A stretch of 64,000 nt of DNA from Phenylobacterium sp. (GCF_030693405.1 NZ_JAUYAW010000044.1:1-64000), one strand, 5' to 3'; positions 27,319 through 36,248 are shown, counted from the stretch's first letter. A program made the numbers and translations. The notes: generated from the sequence alone by a model not told the origin.

Positions 27319-28740
27319 ATGTCGATCTCGCCCGCCTATCAGCCCGATCCGCAGTTCGTGACCCTGGGCGAGAGCTTCTTCGACCCCGTAGCCCCGGCGG
27401 ACTTTCCCCAGACGATCCTGCGCTATCGCAATGACCGGGCCGCGGCGTCGGTGGGGTTGAGCGACCTCAGCGACGGCGAGTGGATCGCCCATTTCGGCCG
27501 GTTCGCGCCGCTGCCGGACAATCTGAAACAGCCCCTGGCCATGCGCTATCACGGCCACCAGTTCCGCACCTACAATCCCGACCTCGGCGACGGCCGCGGC
27601 TTCCTGTTCGCCCAGCTGCGGGAGGCCGGGAACGGTCGCCTGCTGGACCTCGGCACCAAGGGGTCGGGCCAGACCCCCTGGTCGCGCTCGGGCGATGGCC
27701 GGTTGACCCTGAAGGGCGGCGTCCGCGAGGTGCTGGCCACGGCCATGCTGGAGGCCCAGGGGGTTCCCACCTCGCGCTCCTTCTCCCTGGTCGAGACCGG
27801 CGAGGCCCTGGAGCGCAATGACGAGCCGAGCCCGACCCGCGGGGCTGCGCTGACTCGGCTCTCGCACAGCCACATCCGCTTCGGGACCTTTCAGCGCCAC
27901 GCCTTCGAGGAGGCGCCCGAGCGCATCGGCGCCCTGATCGACCACGTCATCGCCCACTACTATCCCGAGCTTGAAAGCGCGGTGAATCGCCCGGCCGCCC
28001 TGCTGGGGGCGGTGAGCGGACGGATGGCGCGGCTGGCGGCGTCGTGGATGGCGGCGGGCTTCGTCCACGGGGTGCTCAACACTGACAATATGAACATCAC
28101 CGGCGAGAGCTTTGACTACGGCCCCTACCGGTTCCTGCCGCGCAATGATCCCAATTTCGTGGCCGCCTATTTCGACCACAGCGGACTCTACAGCTTTGGC
28201 CGGCAGGCCGAGGCGGTGTTCTGGAACCTGCGGCAGCTGGGCGGCTGTTTCTCCCTGGTCAGCCCGACAGAGCCCCTGGTCGAGGCGCTGAACGGGTTCG
28301 CCGGCGTCTACCGGGCCGAGCTGGCGGCCGCCATGCGCCGCAGGCTCGGGGTGCGCAGCCAGGGGACCGAGGCCGATTCCAGCCTCGCCCAGGCGGCGTT
28401 CCAGGCGCTGGCGGCCGGCGGCGAGCCCTTGCGCTGGGAGCCCTTCTTCTTCGACTGGTTCTGCGGTGATGAGGCCCGCGCACTGGCCGGCGTCCGCGGC
28501 GACATCTATCGCCAGGAAGGCTTTGCGGACTTCCGTGCGCAGCTCGCGGGCTTTGAACCCGTGCGACCCGACGCCCTCCAGCACCCTTATTTCAACGCCC
28601 CCGAACCTCAGGAGCTGATCTATGAGGAGATCGAGGCGATCTGGGCGCGGATCGATCAGGCCGACGACTGGAGCGCCTTTGACGCCAAGCTCGCCGCCAT
28701 CGATACGGCCCGCCAGGCCTATGGGCTGAGCGACGCCTAG
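27319..28740 (+). CDS. selO: Protein adenylyltransferase SelO
   Basis: 473 residues, close to E. coli YdiU. SelO is a pseudokinase-fold enzyme that transfers AMP to Ser/Thr/Tyr of target proteins under oxidative stress. Visible are GDGRGFLFAQ, LGTKGSGQTPWSR with the ATP-inverting residues, LKGGVREVL and HGVLNTDNMN, the metal-binding region. The bacterial form lacks the C-terminal selenocysteine found in eukaryotes; this one ends in an ordinary TAG after a normal C-terminus. ATG 27319 follows AAGGGAG. It overlaps the convergent DMT gene by 4 nt. Confidence 0.95.
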   Translation: MSISPAYQPDPQFVTLGESFFDPVAPADFPQTILRYRNDRAAASVGLSDLSDGEWIAHFGRFAPLPDNLKQPLAMRYHGHQFRTYNPDLGDGRGFLFAQLREAGNGRLLDLGTKGSGQTPWSRSGDGRLTLKGGVREVLATAMLEAQGVPTSRSFSLVETGEALERNDEPSPTRGAALTRLSHSHIRFGTFQRHAFEEAPERIGALIDHVIAHYYPELESAVNRPAALLGAVSGRMARLAASWMAAGFVHGVLNTDNMNITGESFDYGPYRFLPRNDPNFVAAYFDHSGLYSFGRQAEAVFWNLRQLGGCFSLVSPTEPLVEALNGFAGVYRAELAAAMRRRLGVRSQGTEADSSLAQAAFQALAAGGEPLRWEPFFFDWFCGDEARALAGVRGDIYRQEGFADFRAQLAGFEPVRPDALQHPYFNAPEPQELIYEEIEAIWARIDQADDWSAFDAKLAAIDTARQAYGLSDA

Positions 28741-29651
28741 AGGGGCTTGGGCGCATCGGCGACGGGGACCCGCGGCGGCCTGGCTGACCACTGGGCCAGC
28801 GCCACCCCGGCCAGGGTGACGGCGCCGCCCAAGGCCTGGACTGGCCCGAGCGCCTCCGCAAACAACAGCCAGCCGGCGGCGGCGGCCACCACGGGCTGGA
28901 TCAGCACCACGACTGAGGCGGTGGCGGGCGGCAGACGGCCCAGGGCCCAGGCGATGGCGCCCTGTCCCGCCACGTGCAGAACGCCCAGTCCCGCGCAGGC
29001 CGCCCAGCCGCCGAGGCTGGCGGGGATCACGCTCTCGCCCAGCAGAAGGGCCGCGCCGAGCAAGAGGGGCGCGCCGGTCAGGCTCGACCAGAACATGATC
29101 TTCAAGGCCGCCTCTGTCCGCCGCGCGGCGCTCACCGCCAGGAAGTAGAAGGCGTACCAGAGCGCCGTGAGGGCGGCCGCGGCGTTGCCGAGGCCAGGGG
29201 CTGGCCCCACGGCCCCGCTGCGGGCGGCGGCCATGGTGAAGGCGCCGACGAGCGCCAGGGTCACGGCCAGCAGGAAGAGCTTGCGGGGCGTCTGTCGCAG
29301 AAAGATCCAGGCGAAGGCCGTCACCACCACCGGCGTCAGATTGGTCAGCACCGTGGCGTTGGCCACCGAGGTGAGCGCGATGCCGTAGTGCCAGAAGCCG
29401 AGGTCCAGGGCGAACATCACCCCGGCGACCATGGCCAGGCGCGAGGGCGCGCGTCCCAGCCCTGCGCCCGCTCGGCGCGTCATCAAGGCCAGGAGCGGCA
29501 GGGCGAAGGCCAGACGCCAGAAGCCGGCGGCGGCTGAGCCCGTGTCGGACAGGCGCACCAGGATCGGTACGAACCCGATGACGACGGCGCCGAAGATCAG
29601 CACCGCCAGGGCGCGGCCGTCGCTGCTCTGCGGGGCTTGCGGGGTCGTCAC
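28737..29651 (-). CDS. EamA/DMT-family transporter
   Basis: 304 residues with ten predicted membrane helices in two EamA repeats, typical of the drug/metabolite transporter superfamily that exports amino acids or other small metabolites. Features include an N-terminal FGAVVIGFVPILVRLS helix and a C-terminal FAEALGPVQALGGAVTLAGV repeat end. Its ATG overlaps the gluQ-type gene stop by 4 nt; substrate unknown. Confidence 0.9.
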   Translation of the reverse strand: MTTPQAPQSSDGRALAVLIFGAVVIGFVPILVRLSDTGSAAAGFWRLAFALPLLALMTRRAGAGLGRAPSRLAMVAGVMFALDLGFWHYGIALTSVANATVLTNLTPVVVTAFAWIFLRQTPRKLFLLAVTLALVGAFTMAAARSGAVGPAPGLGNAAAALTALWYAFYFLAVSAARRTEAALKIMFWSSLTGAPLLLGAALLLGESVIPASLGGWAACAGLGVLHVAGQGAIAWALGRLPPATASVVVLIQPVVAAAAGWLLFAEALGPVQALGGAVTLAGVALAQWSARPPRVPVADAPKPL

Positions 29652-30499
29652 AGGCCCATCTCCCGGCGCAACTGCTCGGGCGTGAGGCCCGCGGCGCGCA
29701 GCGCCTGCAGGGTTTCGGCCCGGTCACGCTTGGCGTAGCGCTTCCCGTCCGGCCCCGCCAGCAGCCAGTGGTGGCGATAGACCGGGGTCGGCAGGGCGAG
29801 CAGGGCCTGCAGCAGCCGCTGGACATGGGCGGCTTCGAACAGGTCGCAGCCGCGGATCACGTGGGTGACGCCTTGCAGGGCGTCGTCCACCACCACGGCC
29901 AGGTGATAGGCCACCCCCACATCCTTGCGGGCCAGGACGACGTCACCGCCGAGCTCGGGCCGCGCTGCGATCAGGCCGGTTTCGTCTTCTGGTCCGGCGC
30001 CCTCTTCCTGGAAGGTGAGGTCGTCGAACCCGCCGAGCCGCGTCGCCGCGGCCTCAAGGGAGAGCCGCCAGGCGAAGGCTTCGCCCCGGGCCAGGCGTTC
30101 GGCCTCCTCATCGGCGGAAAGGGGCGCGCTGCGGAAGGTGTCCATGGCGCCGTGCGGGGCGCTGGCCATGGCCTGGGCCACCTCCTTGCGCGTGCGGAAG
30201 CAGCGGTAGACTAGGCCCTCGGCCGCAAGGCGCGCGAGCGCGGCCTCGTAGTCGTCCAGGTGCTCGGACTGGCGCCGCACAGGCTCAGGCCAGGTGATCC
30301 CCAGCCAGGCCAGGTCCTCGCAGATGGCCGCCTCGAACTCCGGCCGCGCGCGGGTGGCGTCGATGTCCTCGATCCGCAGCAGGAAGGTCCCGCCGGCCGC
30401 CTGCGCCGCCTGATAGGCCAGCAGGGCCGAATAGGCGTGCCCCCGGTGCAGCAGGCCGGTGGGGGAGGGGGCGAAACGGGTGACGAAGGGCGCGCTCAC
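29648..30499 (-). CDS. gluQ: Glutamyl-queuosine tRNA(Asp) synthetase (GluQ-RS)
   Basis: 283 residues: a class I GluRS catalytic core without the anticodon-binding domain. It attaches glutamate to queuosine in the anticodon of tRNA-Asp. The HIGH-type motif is [14 protein letters not shown] (residues 7-20) and the KMSKS-equivalent is YAKRD near the C-terminus. Only one cysteine lies in the region of the E. coli zinc site (VYRCF), so the zinc ligands are not complete here. GTG 30499 is used since family N-termini begin VTRFAPSP; no ATG fits. Confidence 0.9.
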   Translation of the reverse strand: MSAPFVTRFAPSPTGLLHRGHAYSALLAYQAAQAAGGTFLLRIEDIDATRARPEFEAAICEDLAWLGITWPEPVRRQSEHLDDYEAALARLAAEGLVYRCFRTRKEVAQAMASAPHGAMDTFRSAPLSADEEAERLARGEAFAWRLSLEAAATRLGGFDDLTFQEEGAGPEDETGLIAARPELGGDVVLARKDVGVAYHLAVVVDDALQGVTHVIRGCDLFEAAHVQRLLQALLALPTPVYRHHWLLAGPDGKRYAKRDRAETLQALRAAGLTPEQLRREMGL

Positions 30500-30515
30500 C
30501 CCAAGGGCTCTAACC

Positions 30516-31139
30516 CTAGAGGCCCTTGGCGAACACCCCCACATGGGCGAGCACGCCGCGCAGGAAGGCCTCCTCGCCGCCCAGGGCTTCCTTAAGGGGC
30601 TCGAACTGCTTGAAGCTGGTCATCTCGGCCAGGCCATGGGCGGCGCACCAGCAGGCGATGGTCGCCAGTTCCAGGCCGATCTCGTCTGAGGGGTCGGCCC
30701 CGGCGGAGATCAGCACCTCCCGGACGCGACGATAGGCGCTTTCCTCATTTTCCAGCACATGGGCGGGCATGTCCGCCTTGTCCCGGGAGCAGTCGTACAT
30801 CACCCGGTAGAGGTCGGGGTGCTGGCTGGCGAAACAGACATAGGCCACCCCCAACTCCCGCACCCGGTCCGGCGGAGAGGTGTGGGCGTCGCGGGCCGCC
30901 TGAAAGGCGAGGTCCAGCTTCTCCCAGCCCTCGTGGGCGACGGCGTCGAGCAGTTCGCTCTTGTCCTTGAAGTGGTGATAGGGCGCGGCGGGGCTGACGC
31001 CAGCCTCCCGCGCCACGGCGCGCAGGGACAGGGCCTGGGCGCCTTCTTTCTCCAGGAGGCGGCAGGCGGCCTCCACCAGGGCGCGGCGCAGATCGCCGTG
31101 GTGATAGGGGCGCGACTCGGGGGCTTCAGATTCTCTCAT
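30516..31139 (-). CDS. TetR/AcrR-family regulator
   Basis: 207 residues. The TetR helix-turn-helix (about 17-62) includes SLRAVAREAGVSPAAPYHHF and the typical KDKSELLDAV turn; the C-terminal part is a WHG-type ligand domain. The gene is divergent from a small membrane-peptide gene, and the intergenic space contains a strong promoter with an embedded palindrome (31191-31213), the natural position for its operator. It therefore probably represses the peptide and itself. The ligand is unknown. Confidence 0.92.
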   Translation of the reverse strand: MRESEAPESRPYHHGDLRRALVEAACRLLEKEGAQALSLRAVAREAGVSPAAPYHHFKDKSELLDAVAHEGWEKLDLAFQAARDAHTSPPDRVRELGVAYVCFASQHPDLYRVMYDCSRDKADMPAHVLENEESAYRRVREVLISAGADPSDEIGLELATIACWCAAHGLAEMTSFKQFEPLKEALGGEEAFLRGVLAHVGVFAKGL

Positions 31140-31182
31140 TACCCCGAGTGTAATTCTCTATCTGATCGCCGTAAAGATCATC

Positions 31183-31213
31183 TTGACGTCGCTTAGATGT
31201 GCGCTATCTTAGC
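31183..31213 (+). promoter_or_regulatory. Promoter with overlapping palindromic operator
   Basis: A sigma-70-like promoter reads TTGACG (31183-31188), 16 nt, TATCTT (31205-31210), facing the small peptide gene. The sequence GCTTAGAT-GTGCGCT-ATCTTAGC (31191-31213) is an inverted repeat with 7 of 8 arm positions paired. It covers the spacer and -10 box, where a bound repressor would block RNA polymerase. It lies between the divergent TetR gene and the peptide gene. Confidence 0.6.
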
Positions 31214-31273
31214 GTTGTTCAAATAAGAAACCCGCCCCCCTCCCCGGGGGCTCCAACTCACAAGGTGTGTGTC

Positions 31274-31387
31274 ATGTCTCTCGCTTCCCTGTCGGCCGCC
31301 GAACGCGTCTTTGATCGCATCACCCCGGCCCTGTTCGTGGTGCTCAGCCTCGCCCTGGTGGGCGCGCTGTTCGGCGCCTTCGCCTGA
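31274..31387 (+). CDS. 37-residue membrane peptide, putative TetR target
   Basis: MSLASLSAAERVFDRITPAL leads into one hydrophobic helix (about 19-36) ending GAFA. It has a promoter with embedded operator upstream (31183-31213) and a clear intrinsic terminator downstream (31419-31448), so it is a complete one-gene transcription unit even though it is too short for most gene finders. The start codon lacks a strong Shine-Dalgarno (GGTGTGTGTC precedes). Function unknown. Confidence 0.65.
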   Translation: MSLASLSAAERVFDRITPALFVVLSLALVGALFGAFA

Positions 31388-31418
31388 GGGCGACCTTTTT
31401 CTCCCAGTCTGTCGCCTT

Positions 31419-31448
31419 GAGGGGGCCCCATGGGTCCCCTCTTTTTTT
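31419..31448 (+). terminator. Intrinsic terminator of the small membrane-peptide gene
   Basis: GAGGGG (31419-31424) pairs with CCCCTC (31436-31441), with an inner CCCATGGG palindrome, followed by a seven-T run (31442-31448). Confidence 0.9.
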
Positions 31449-31610
31449 GTGGCTCCATCCCGCCGCACGACGCCATGGAGCCGTCACAGAATCGCGACTA
31501 TGGTGAGCTGTCCCTGGTCTCCCAGGGCACACGAGAGGGAGGATCTGCGTCTTCAGTCTCAGTGCATTTGACATAGGGCGTTCAGCGCCCCCGAGGTGGG
31601 CGCTCCGGCG

Positions 31611-32171
31611 ATGCAGGTGATCCAGCATCCCCCATCGGGCTGGCCTGCCCTCGTACTCAACGCCGACTATCGGCCGCTCAGCTATTATCCCCTGTCGGTC
31701 TGGCCCTGGCAGGAAGTGATCAAGGCGGTGTTCCTGGATCGGGTCGACGTGGTCTCGACCTATGACCACATGATCCGCTCCCCCTCCTTCTCCATGCGTC
31801 TGCCCAGCGTCGTCGCGCTGAAGAGCTATGTGACGCAGGACCGCCCGCCGGCCTTCACCCGCTTCAACCTCTTCCTGCGCGACGGATTCGCCTGCCAGTA
31901 CTGCCGCTCGGGTGAGGACCTGACCTTCGACCATGTGGTGCCGAGATCCCGTGGCGGCCGCACCAGCTGGGAAAACATCGTCACCGCCTGCGCGCCCTGC
32001 AATCTCGCCAAGGGCGGCCGCACCCCGCAGGAAGCCGGCATGCGGCCGCTGATGGCGCCGCGCCGCCCCCAGGCCCACGAACTTCAGGAGCGCGGCCGCC
32101 GCTTCCCGCCCAACTACCTTCACCAGAGCTGGCTCGACTATCTTTACTGGGACATCGAGCTGGAGGCCTGA
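31611..32171 (+). CDS. HNH endonuclease
   Basis: 186 residues. The HNH/beta-beta-alpha-metal nuclease core has zinc ligands C95/C98 (CQYC) and C127/C130 (CAPC), catalytic D107-H108 (FDHVVPRSRGG) and N122 (WENIVTAC). The N-terminal block VLNADYRPLSYYPLSVWPW identifies a conserved alphaproteobacterial HNH group that stands alone in the genome rather than next to a methylase. ATG 31611 is favoured because homologues begin MQVIQ; GTG 31596 would add five residues. No restriction-modification partner is nearby. Confidence 0.9.
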   Translation: MQVIQHPPSGWPALVLNADYRPLSYYPLSVWPWQEVIKAVFLDRVDVVSTYDHMIRSPSFSMRLPSVVALKSYVTQDRPPAFTRFNLFLRDGFACQYCRSGEDLTFDHVVPRSRGGRTSWENIVTACAPCNLAKGGRTPQEAGMRPLMAPRRPQAHELQERGRRFPPNYLHQSWLDYLYWDIELEA

Positions 32172-32180
32172 GGGCGGCCC

Positions 32181-33056
32181 CTAGCCGCCTGCCGCGAGGG
32201 TTTCAGCGACCGTTGCGGTAAAGGGCGTGGTGGGCCGGCCGATGAGGCGCGACAGCTGGCCGGAGCGGTCAAACAGGGCGCCCTTGGCCGCAGCCGCATC
32301 GGAGTCCGAGAGGAGCTCGGCCACCGGCGATGGTAGTCCCGCGCCGACCAGGGCGCTGCGGAATTCGGCCTGCGGGAGATGGACATAGGCCACCGGCTTG
32401 CCGGCCTGGCGGGCGATCTCGGCCGCGAACTCCGTCAGGGTATAGGCAAGGTCGCCGGCCAGTTCATGCACCACCTGCGGACCCGTGTCCTCAATCAGCG
32501 CCTGGGCTGCGGCCTCGGCATAGTCCTGCCGGGAGGCGCTGGAGATATGGCCGTCGCCGGCGCTTCCCAGCAAGGCGCCATGGGCCAGGGCGGCCGGGAT
32601 CGAAGCGGCATAGTTCTCCGTGTACCAGCCGTTGCGAAGCAGGGTGTAGGACAGCCCGCTGGTCCGGATCAGGGCCTCGGTCTGCCGATGCTCCTCGGCC
32701 AGGCCAAGGCTTGAGGTGTCAGCCCGCAGGACGCTTGTATAGGCCAGCCGCTCGACTCCCGCCCGGCTCGCGGCCGCGATCACATTGCGATGCTGGGCGA
32801 GGCGGGCGCCCAGGGCGTTGGAAGAGATCAGCAGCAGCCGGTCTACGTCCTTCAGGGCGATATCCAGGGTCTCGGGGCGCTCATAATCGCCTTGGCGGAC
32901 CTCGACACCTTCTGGAAACGGGGCGCTGAGATGGGCCGGGTCACGCACCAGGGCGACCACGGCGCGAGGGGGCAGACTCCTCGCCAAGGTTTCGATGACA
33001 AGGCGGCCGAGCTGGCCGTTGGCGCCGGTGACGGCGACGCGGAAGGAGGTGCTCAT
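32181..33056 (-). CDS. QorB-like NAD(P)H-binding oxidoreductase
   Basis: 291 residues, atypical SDR/NmrA-like. The glycine motif GANGQLG (10-16) binds NADP(H), and the pattern LARSLPPRAVVALVRDP, GDYERPETL matches the NAD(P)H:quinone oxidoreductase QorB/YtfG group. It lacks a classical catalytic YxxxK at the usual position, like QorB. ATG 33056 is chosen; upstream residues of the longer frame are unlike the family. It is divergent from an HxlR-family regulator with a shared operator, the same layout as qorB/qorR-type pairs. Confidence 0.88.
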   Translation of the reverse strand: MSTSFRVAVTGANGQLGRLVIETLARSLPPRAVVALVRDPAHLSAPFPEGVEVRQGDYERPETLDIALKDVDRLLLISSNALGARLAQHRNVIAAASRAGVERLAYTSVLRADTSSLGLAEEHRQTEALIRTSGLSYTLLRNGWYTENYAASIPAALAHGALLGSAGDGHISSASRQDYAEAAAQALIEDTGPQVVHELAGDLAYTLTEFAAEIARQAGKPVAYVHLPQAEFRSALVGAGLPSPVAELLSDSDAAAAKGALFDRSGQLSRLIGRPTTPFTATVAETLAAGG

Positions 33057-33085
33057 GGGAGTCCATCGGTCTCTTGTTGTTGATA

Positions 33086-33104
33086 AGGTCTCATTTAGAG
33101 ACCT
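33086..33104. promoter_or_regulatory. Perfect palindromic operator for the HxlR regulator
   Basis: AGGTCTC (33086-33092), ATTTA, GAGACCT (33098-33104): 7-bp perfect arms with a 5-nt spacer, in the 105 bp between the divergent oxidoreductase and HxlR genes. It is the expected dimer-binding site controlling both. Confidence 0.7.
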
Positions 33105-33161
33105 ATAAGCGCCACCGTAAGACGGCACCGCGCCGTCGCCTGGTTACGCTGGGGTCACCAC

Positions 33162-33593
33162 ATGGACGCGCGCATAGCCCTGGGGCTTAAGTTCTCGGAA
33201 TGGCTGGCCATGGGCCACGATCCCGGCGGCTGCCCCGTGCGCAATCTGCTGGACCGGCTGGGAGACCGCTGGTCGATGCTGTTGCTGTGCGCCCTGGCCC
33301 AGGGACCCAAGCGGTTCAGCGTCCTGGCCCGCGTGATCCCCGACATTTCCAAACGCATGCTGTCCCAGACCTTGCGCAGTCTGGAGACGGACGGGCTGGT
33401 CCTGCGGGATGTTCAGCCCACCGTGCCCCCCAGCGTGACCTACTCCCTCACCCCCCTCGGGGAGAGCTTCGCCAGCCCGCTGCTCGGCCTTGTGACCTGG
33501 GCCGAGGCCAATTTTGACGTCGTCCGAGCGGCCAGGGCCCAGGGGCGCTCGGACCCTGGCGACCTGAGCCAGCCTTCATCTCAGGTGAGCTGA
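33162..33593 (+). CDS. HxlR-family transcriptional regulator
   Basis: 143 residues of the HxlR/MarR-like winged-helix group: [19 protein letters not shown] (residues 25-43), then [21 protein letters not shown] and [19 protein letters not shown] wing. The cysteine C25 is in the position that senses redox or electrophiles in some members (QorR, HypR). It pairs with the divergent QorB-like gene. Likely a repressor of that gene, released on oxidative or quinone stress (inference from family). Confidence 0.92.
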   Translation: MDARIALGLKFSEWLAMGHDPGGCPVRNLLDRLGDRWSMLLLCALAQGPKRFSVLARVIPDISKRMLSQTLRSLETDGLVLRDVQPTVPPSVTYSLTPLGESFASPLLGLVTWAEANFDVVRAARAQGRSDPGDLSQPSSQVS

Positions 33594-33738
33594 ACGGGGG
33601 AGACCGCTCACGCGGCTGGCGGCGTCCCAAGGTTGCGCGTTGCACGATCGCGTGGCGATGGTGCAGCTTCCGCTTGTGTTGCGGCGGCCGCTCCTCTTAT
33701 TTCCCATGGCCCGGTGTTTGGGCTCATGGGGGGATTTC

Positions 33739-34122
33739 ATGCTTCGGACTATTGTGATCGCCAGCTCTATGCTGGCGCTGAGCGCGTGCGCGACTGTCAC
33801 GCGCGGGACCAACACCACCTGGACGGTTGAGACTGAGCCCTCGGGGGCGAGCGTCAAGACCAGCAACCAGTTCGCCTGCGACGCGACGCCGTGCACCTTC
33901 AAGATGCCGCGGAAGTCGGAGTTCGGCGTCACCATCAGCAAGGATGGCTACAAGACCTGGACAGGCCAGGTGACGACCCGGGTTTCGGGCGCTGGCGGCG
34001 CGGGCATGGCAGGCAATGTCCTGGTCGGCGGCGTGATCGGCGCCGGCGTCGATGTGGCCACGGGCGCCATGCTCGACCTGGATCCGAACCCGCTGGTCGT
34101 CAAGCTGGAGCCGCAGGACTAG
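33739..34122 (+). CDS. PEGA-like lipoprotein
   Basis: 127 residues. Lipoprotein signal with lipidated C17 (LSAC) and no export-retention Asp at +2 (ATV). The segment TVETEPSGASVKTS...CTFKMPRKSEFGVTISKDGYKTW resembles a PEGA-type beta domain, and a Gly/Ala-rich hydrophobic stretch follows (about 85-115). ATG 33739 gives a proper lipobox; the longer upstream frame does not. Role unknown. Confidence 0.72.
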   Translation: MLRTIVIASSMLALSACATVTRGTNTTWTVETEPSGASVKTSNQFACDATPCTFKMPRKSEFGVTISKDGYKTWTGQVTTRVSGAGGAGMAGNVLVGGVIGAGVDVATGAMLDLDPNPLVVKLEPQD

Positions 34123-34153
34123 ACTAGCGATTGCCCTGACCAATGACGGGGCA

Positions 34154-34184
34154 GGGGCGAGGACGGCTGGGCCGTTCTCGCCCC
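34154..34184 (+). terminator. Strong stem-loop downstream of the lipoprotein gene
   Basis: GGGGCGAGGACGG (34154-34166) pairs with CCGTTCTCGCCCC (34172-34184), 13 bp with one G-T wobble, loop of 5. It lies 32 nt after the stop, but no T-run follows. Confidence 0.5.
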
Positions 34185-34440
34185 ACTTCGGCCCATCTGG
34201 GCCCCATAAGCGCAAGGCCCGCGGAGCCGCCACATGAACCTCCGCCGAGCTTGAGCGTTGGCCTCGACGGCGCGGTAGCCATTCTCGCCTGCGCCAGCCC
34301 CATGCGGGCGTCAGGGGAGGCCGCGCCGTTCTACGAACCCAGTCCGACAGGATTTTCCAGACGGCCCAGGGCTGAGTCATCGCCACCTTCGGCTGGTTCT
34401 ATGTCGCCGCCGTCGCCGCTGGCGACGGGGCTAGGCGTCC
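34185..34440. other. Gene-poor stretch
   Basis: No convincing gene lies between the lipoprotein stem-loop and the end of the receiver gene. Open frames here are low-complexity Pro/Arg-rich reading of GC-rich DNA. The total gap between genes is 318 bp. Confidence 0.4.
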
Positions 34441-34824
34441 TCACGCCGGGGGCAGCAGCCTGCGAATCGCCTCAACCAGGGTCTGGCGGTCAAAGGGCTT
34501 GGCCAGGGCCTCCTGGGCGCCCAGGGCCTTGGCGGTCTCCAGGATGGTGTCGGGGCTGATGGTCCGCCAGCCCCCCGACATGGCGATGATCGGCAGGCTC
34601 GGCCAACGGGCGCGAACCTCGCCGATGGTCTCCATCCCGTCTTGATCGGGCATGAATATGTCAACAACTACCAGAGAAATGGCCAGGTTCTGCAGGGACT
34701 GGATGGCTTGGGCGGCAGTCTGGGCGAGAACTGCCTCAAATCCTTCCAGGTGTAGATGTCCAGCAATGACCTGTAACAGTGTTACGTCGTCGTCGACCAA
34801 GAGTATCAAAGGTCGAATTGTCAT
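34441..34824 (-). CDS. Single-domain response regulator (receiver only)
   Basis: 127 residues from ATG 34824. All receiver residues are present: DDD in LLVDDDVTLL, the phospho-acceptor Asp in VVVDIFMPD, Ser in AMSGG and Lys in LAKPF. No output domain follows, so it would act by protein contact like CheY. The 5' third has more A/T than neighbouring genes. CTGGAG 9 nt upstream supports this start. No kinase gene is adjacent. Confidence 0.9.
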   Translation of the reverse strand: MTIRPLILLVDDDVTLLQVIAGHLHLEGFEAVLAQTAAQAIQSLQNLAISLVVVDIFMPDQDGMETIGEVRARWPSLPIIAMSGGWRTISPDTILETAKALGAQEALAKPFDRQTLVEAIRRLLPPA

Positions 34825-34926
34825 GAAATTCGGCTCCAGCAATTGAGCCGCTTCTAGATGTGTTCGGATCAGCGCGCATGGCCGCTCGCCTCACAAGCGA
34901 GGGCTGCACGTTCTGCTCGCGGCCAC

Positions 34927-36084
34927 CTAGACAGGCGTCGTGCCCCGATGGGCGAACTGCCAGAAGGCGGCCGCCGCCACGGCCACGAGCCCCGCCGCGA
35001 AGGTCACCGACAGGGCGCCGCTCTGGGTCAGCAAGGCCCCGCCCAGGGCGCCGCCAAAGGCCTGACCCAGGGCGGCTGACGAGCCGTTGAAGGCCAGGGC
35101 CAGCGGCGCCGAAGCCGGCGCCTTGGCGATCAGTCGGGTCTGGATCACCGGCATGATCGAGAAGAGCGAGGTGGAGCCGGTCAGCACCGCCAGGCCGACA
35201 ATCCCGTATGCCAGAGCGCCGGGCGCGCCGGTCCGCGCGAGCTCCAGGCCATGCAGGGCCGCCGCCGCCGCCAGGCCGAGGAAGCCCAGAGTGACGCTGA
35301 GGCCGCCCGCCCCCCGGTCGGCGGCCCGCCCGCCGAGCGCCAAGCCCAGGAAGCTGCCCACGCCCACCAGCATCTGGAAGGCCGCCACGCCGGCGCCTGT
35401 GACCTCTACCTGCAGGCGCAGGATAGGGGCGATGTAGGTGGTGATGGTCATATTGGCCCCGAAGGCCAGGAAGGTGGAGAGGAAGAGCGGCAGGACGCCG
35501 GCGCCCCTCAGGCCCTGGCCGACGCCCGGCGCTGGCGGCGTCACCCGCGGGATGAAGATCAGGATGGCCGCCAGGGCGAAGGCGCTTAAGCCTGCCGAGA
35601 GCAGGAAGGTGGCCCGCCAGCCGAACGCCGCGCCTACCACGCTGCCCAGGGGAATGCCCATCAGGAAGGCGACCGTCATGCCGCCCATGACGATGGCCAG
35701 GGCCGAGCCCCGGCGCTCGGGCGGGACCAGGGCGCTGGCGGCGGCTGACGCCGCGGGGCCAGCCATGGCGCCGATGGCGCCCAGGACCGCGCGCAGAATC
35801 ATCAGGGTTCCGTAGCCGGGGGTCAGCAGGCAGGCGAGGTTGAGCAGAACCGCGACACTGAGCGCGACGGTCAGCACCCGCTTGCGCTCGAACCGGCCCA
35901 CCAGGAAGGCCAGAGGCGGCCCAGCCAGGGCCGACGTCAGGACATAGACGGTCTGCAGCTGGCCCGCCGCACCCACCGAGACCCCAAGCTCGGCGGCCAT
36001 GGGCTCCAGCAGCCCCGCGAAGATGAAGGCGCCCGAGCCGAAGGCGAAGGTCGACAGGGCCAGGACGAAGATCTTGATGTTCAT
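34927..36084 (-). CDS. MFS transporter
   Basis: 385 residues with twelve predicted membrane helices. The typical MFS motif between helices 2 and 3 (GRFERKRVL) is present. The pattern (FAFGSGAFIFAGLLEPMA N-terminus) resembles arabinose-efflux/AraJ-type exporters. ATG 36084 avoids an Arg-rich extension. Substrate unknown. Confidence 0.9.
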   Translation of the reverse strand: MNIKIFVLALSTFAFGSGAFIFAGLLEPMAAELGVSVGAAGQLQTVYVLTSALAGPPLAFLVGRFERKRVLTVALSVAVLLNLACLLTPGYGTLMILRAVLGAIGAMAGPAASAAASALVPPERRGSALAIVMGGMTVAFLMGIPLGSVVGAAFGWRATFLLSAGLSAFALAAILIFIPRVTPPAPGVGQGLRGAGVLPLFLSTFLAFGANMTITTYIAPILRLQVEVTGAGVAAFQMLVGVGSFLGLALGGRAADRGAGGLSVTLGFLGLAAAAALHGLELARTGAPGALAYGIVGLAVLTGSTSLFSIMPVIQTRLIAKAPASAPLALAFNGSSAALGQAFGGALGGALLTQSGALSVTFAAGLVAVAAAAFWQFAHRGTTPV

Positions 36085-36248
36085 GGCCGGAGATCCGCAG
36101 GCGGTCGCGCGCGCCGGGCGCTGCAGATTATCCCCATGGCCGAACTCCCTGCCGGCGGTCTGGCGCCGCCTGATCATCGATCAGTAAGCCCGACTCAGCT
36201 GGGGTCAATCATAGGATTTCTGAGGGCTGGATCAGGCCGGGGCTGGCC

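Noticed and set aside
27319..28740. SelO as a selenoprotein
   Set aside because: No in-frame TGA near the C-terminus and it ends with TAG; the bacterial form lacks Sec.
27283..29826. 847-residue minus-strand open frame across selO and the DMT gene
   Set aside because: Spans two recognised genes; composition is Arg/Pro/Gly-rich without domains.
31611..32171. Restriction-modification system around the HNH nuclease
   Set aside because: No methylase, specificity or defence gene nearby; neighbours are housekeeping.
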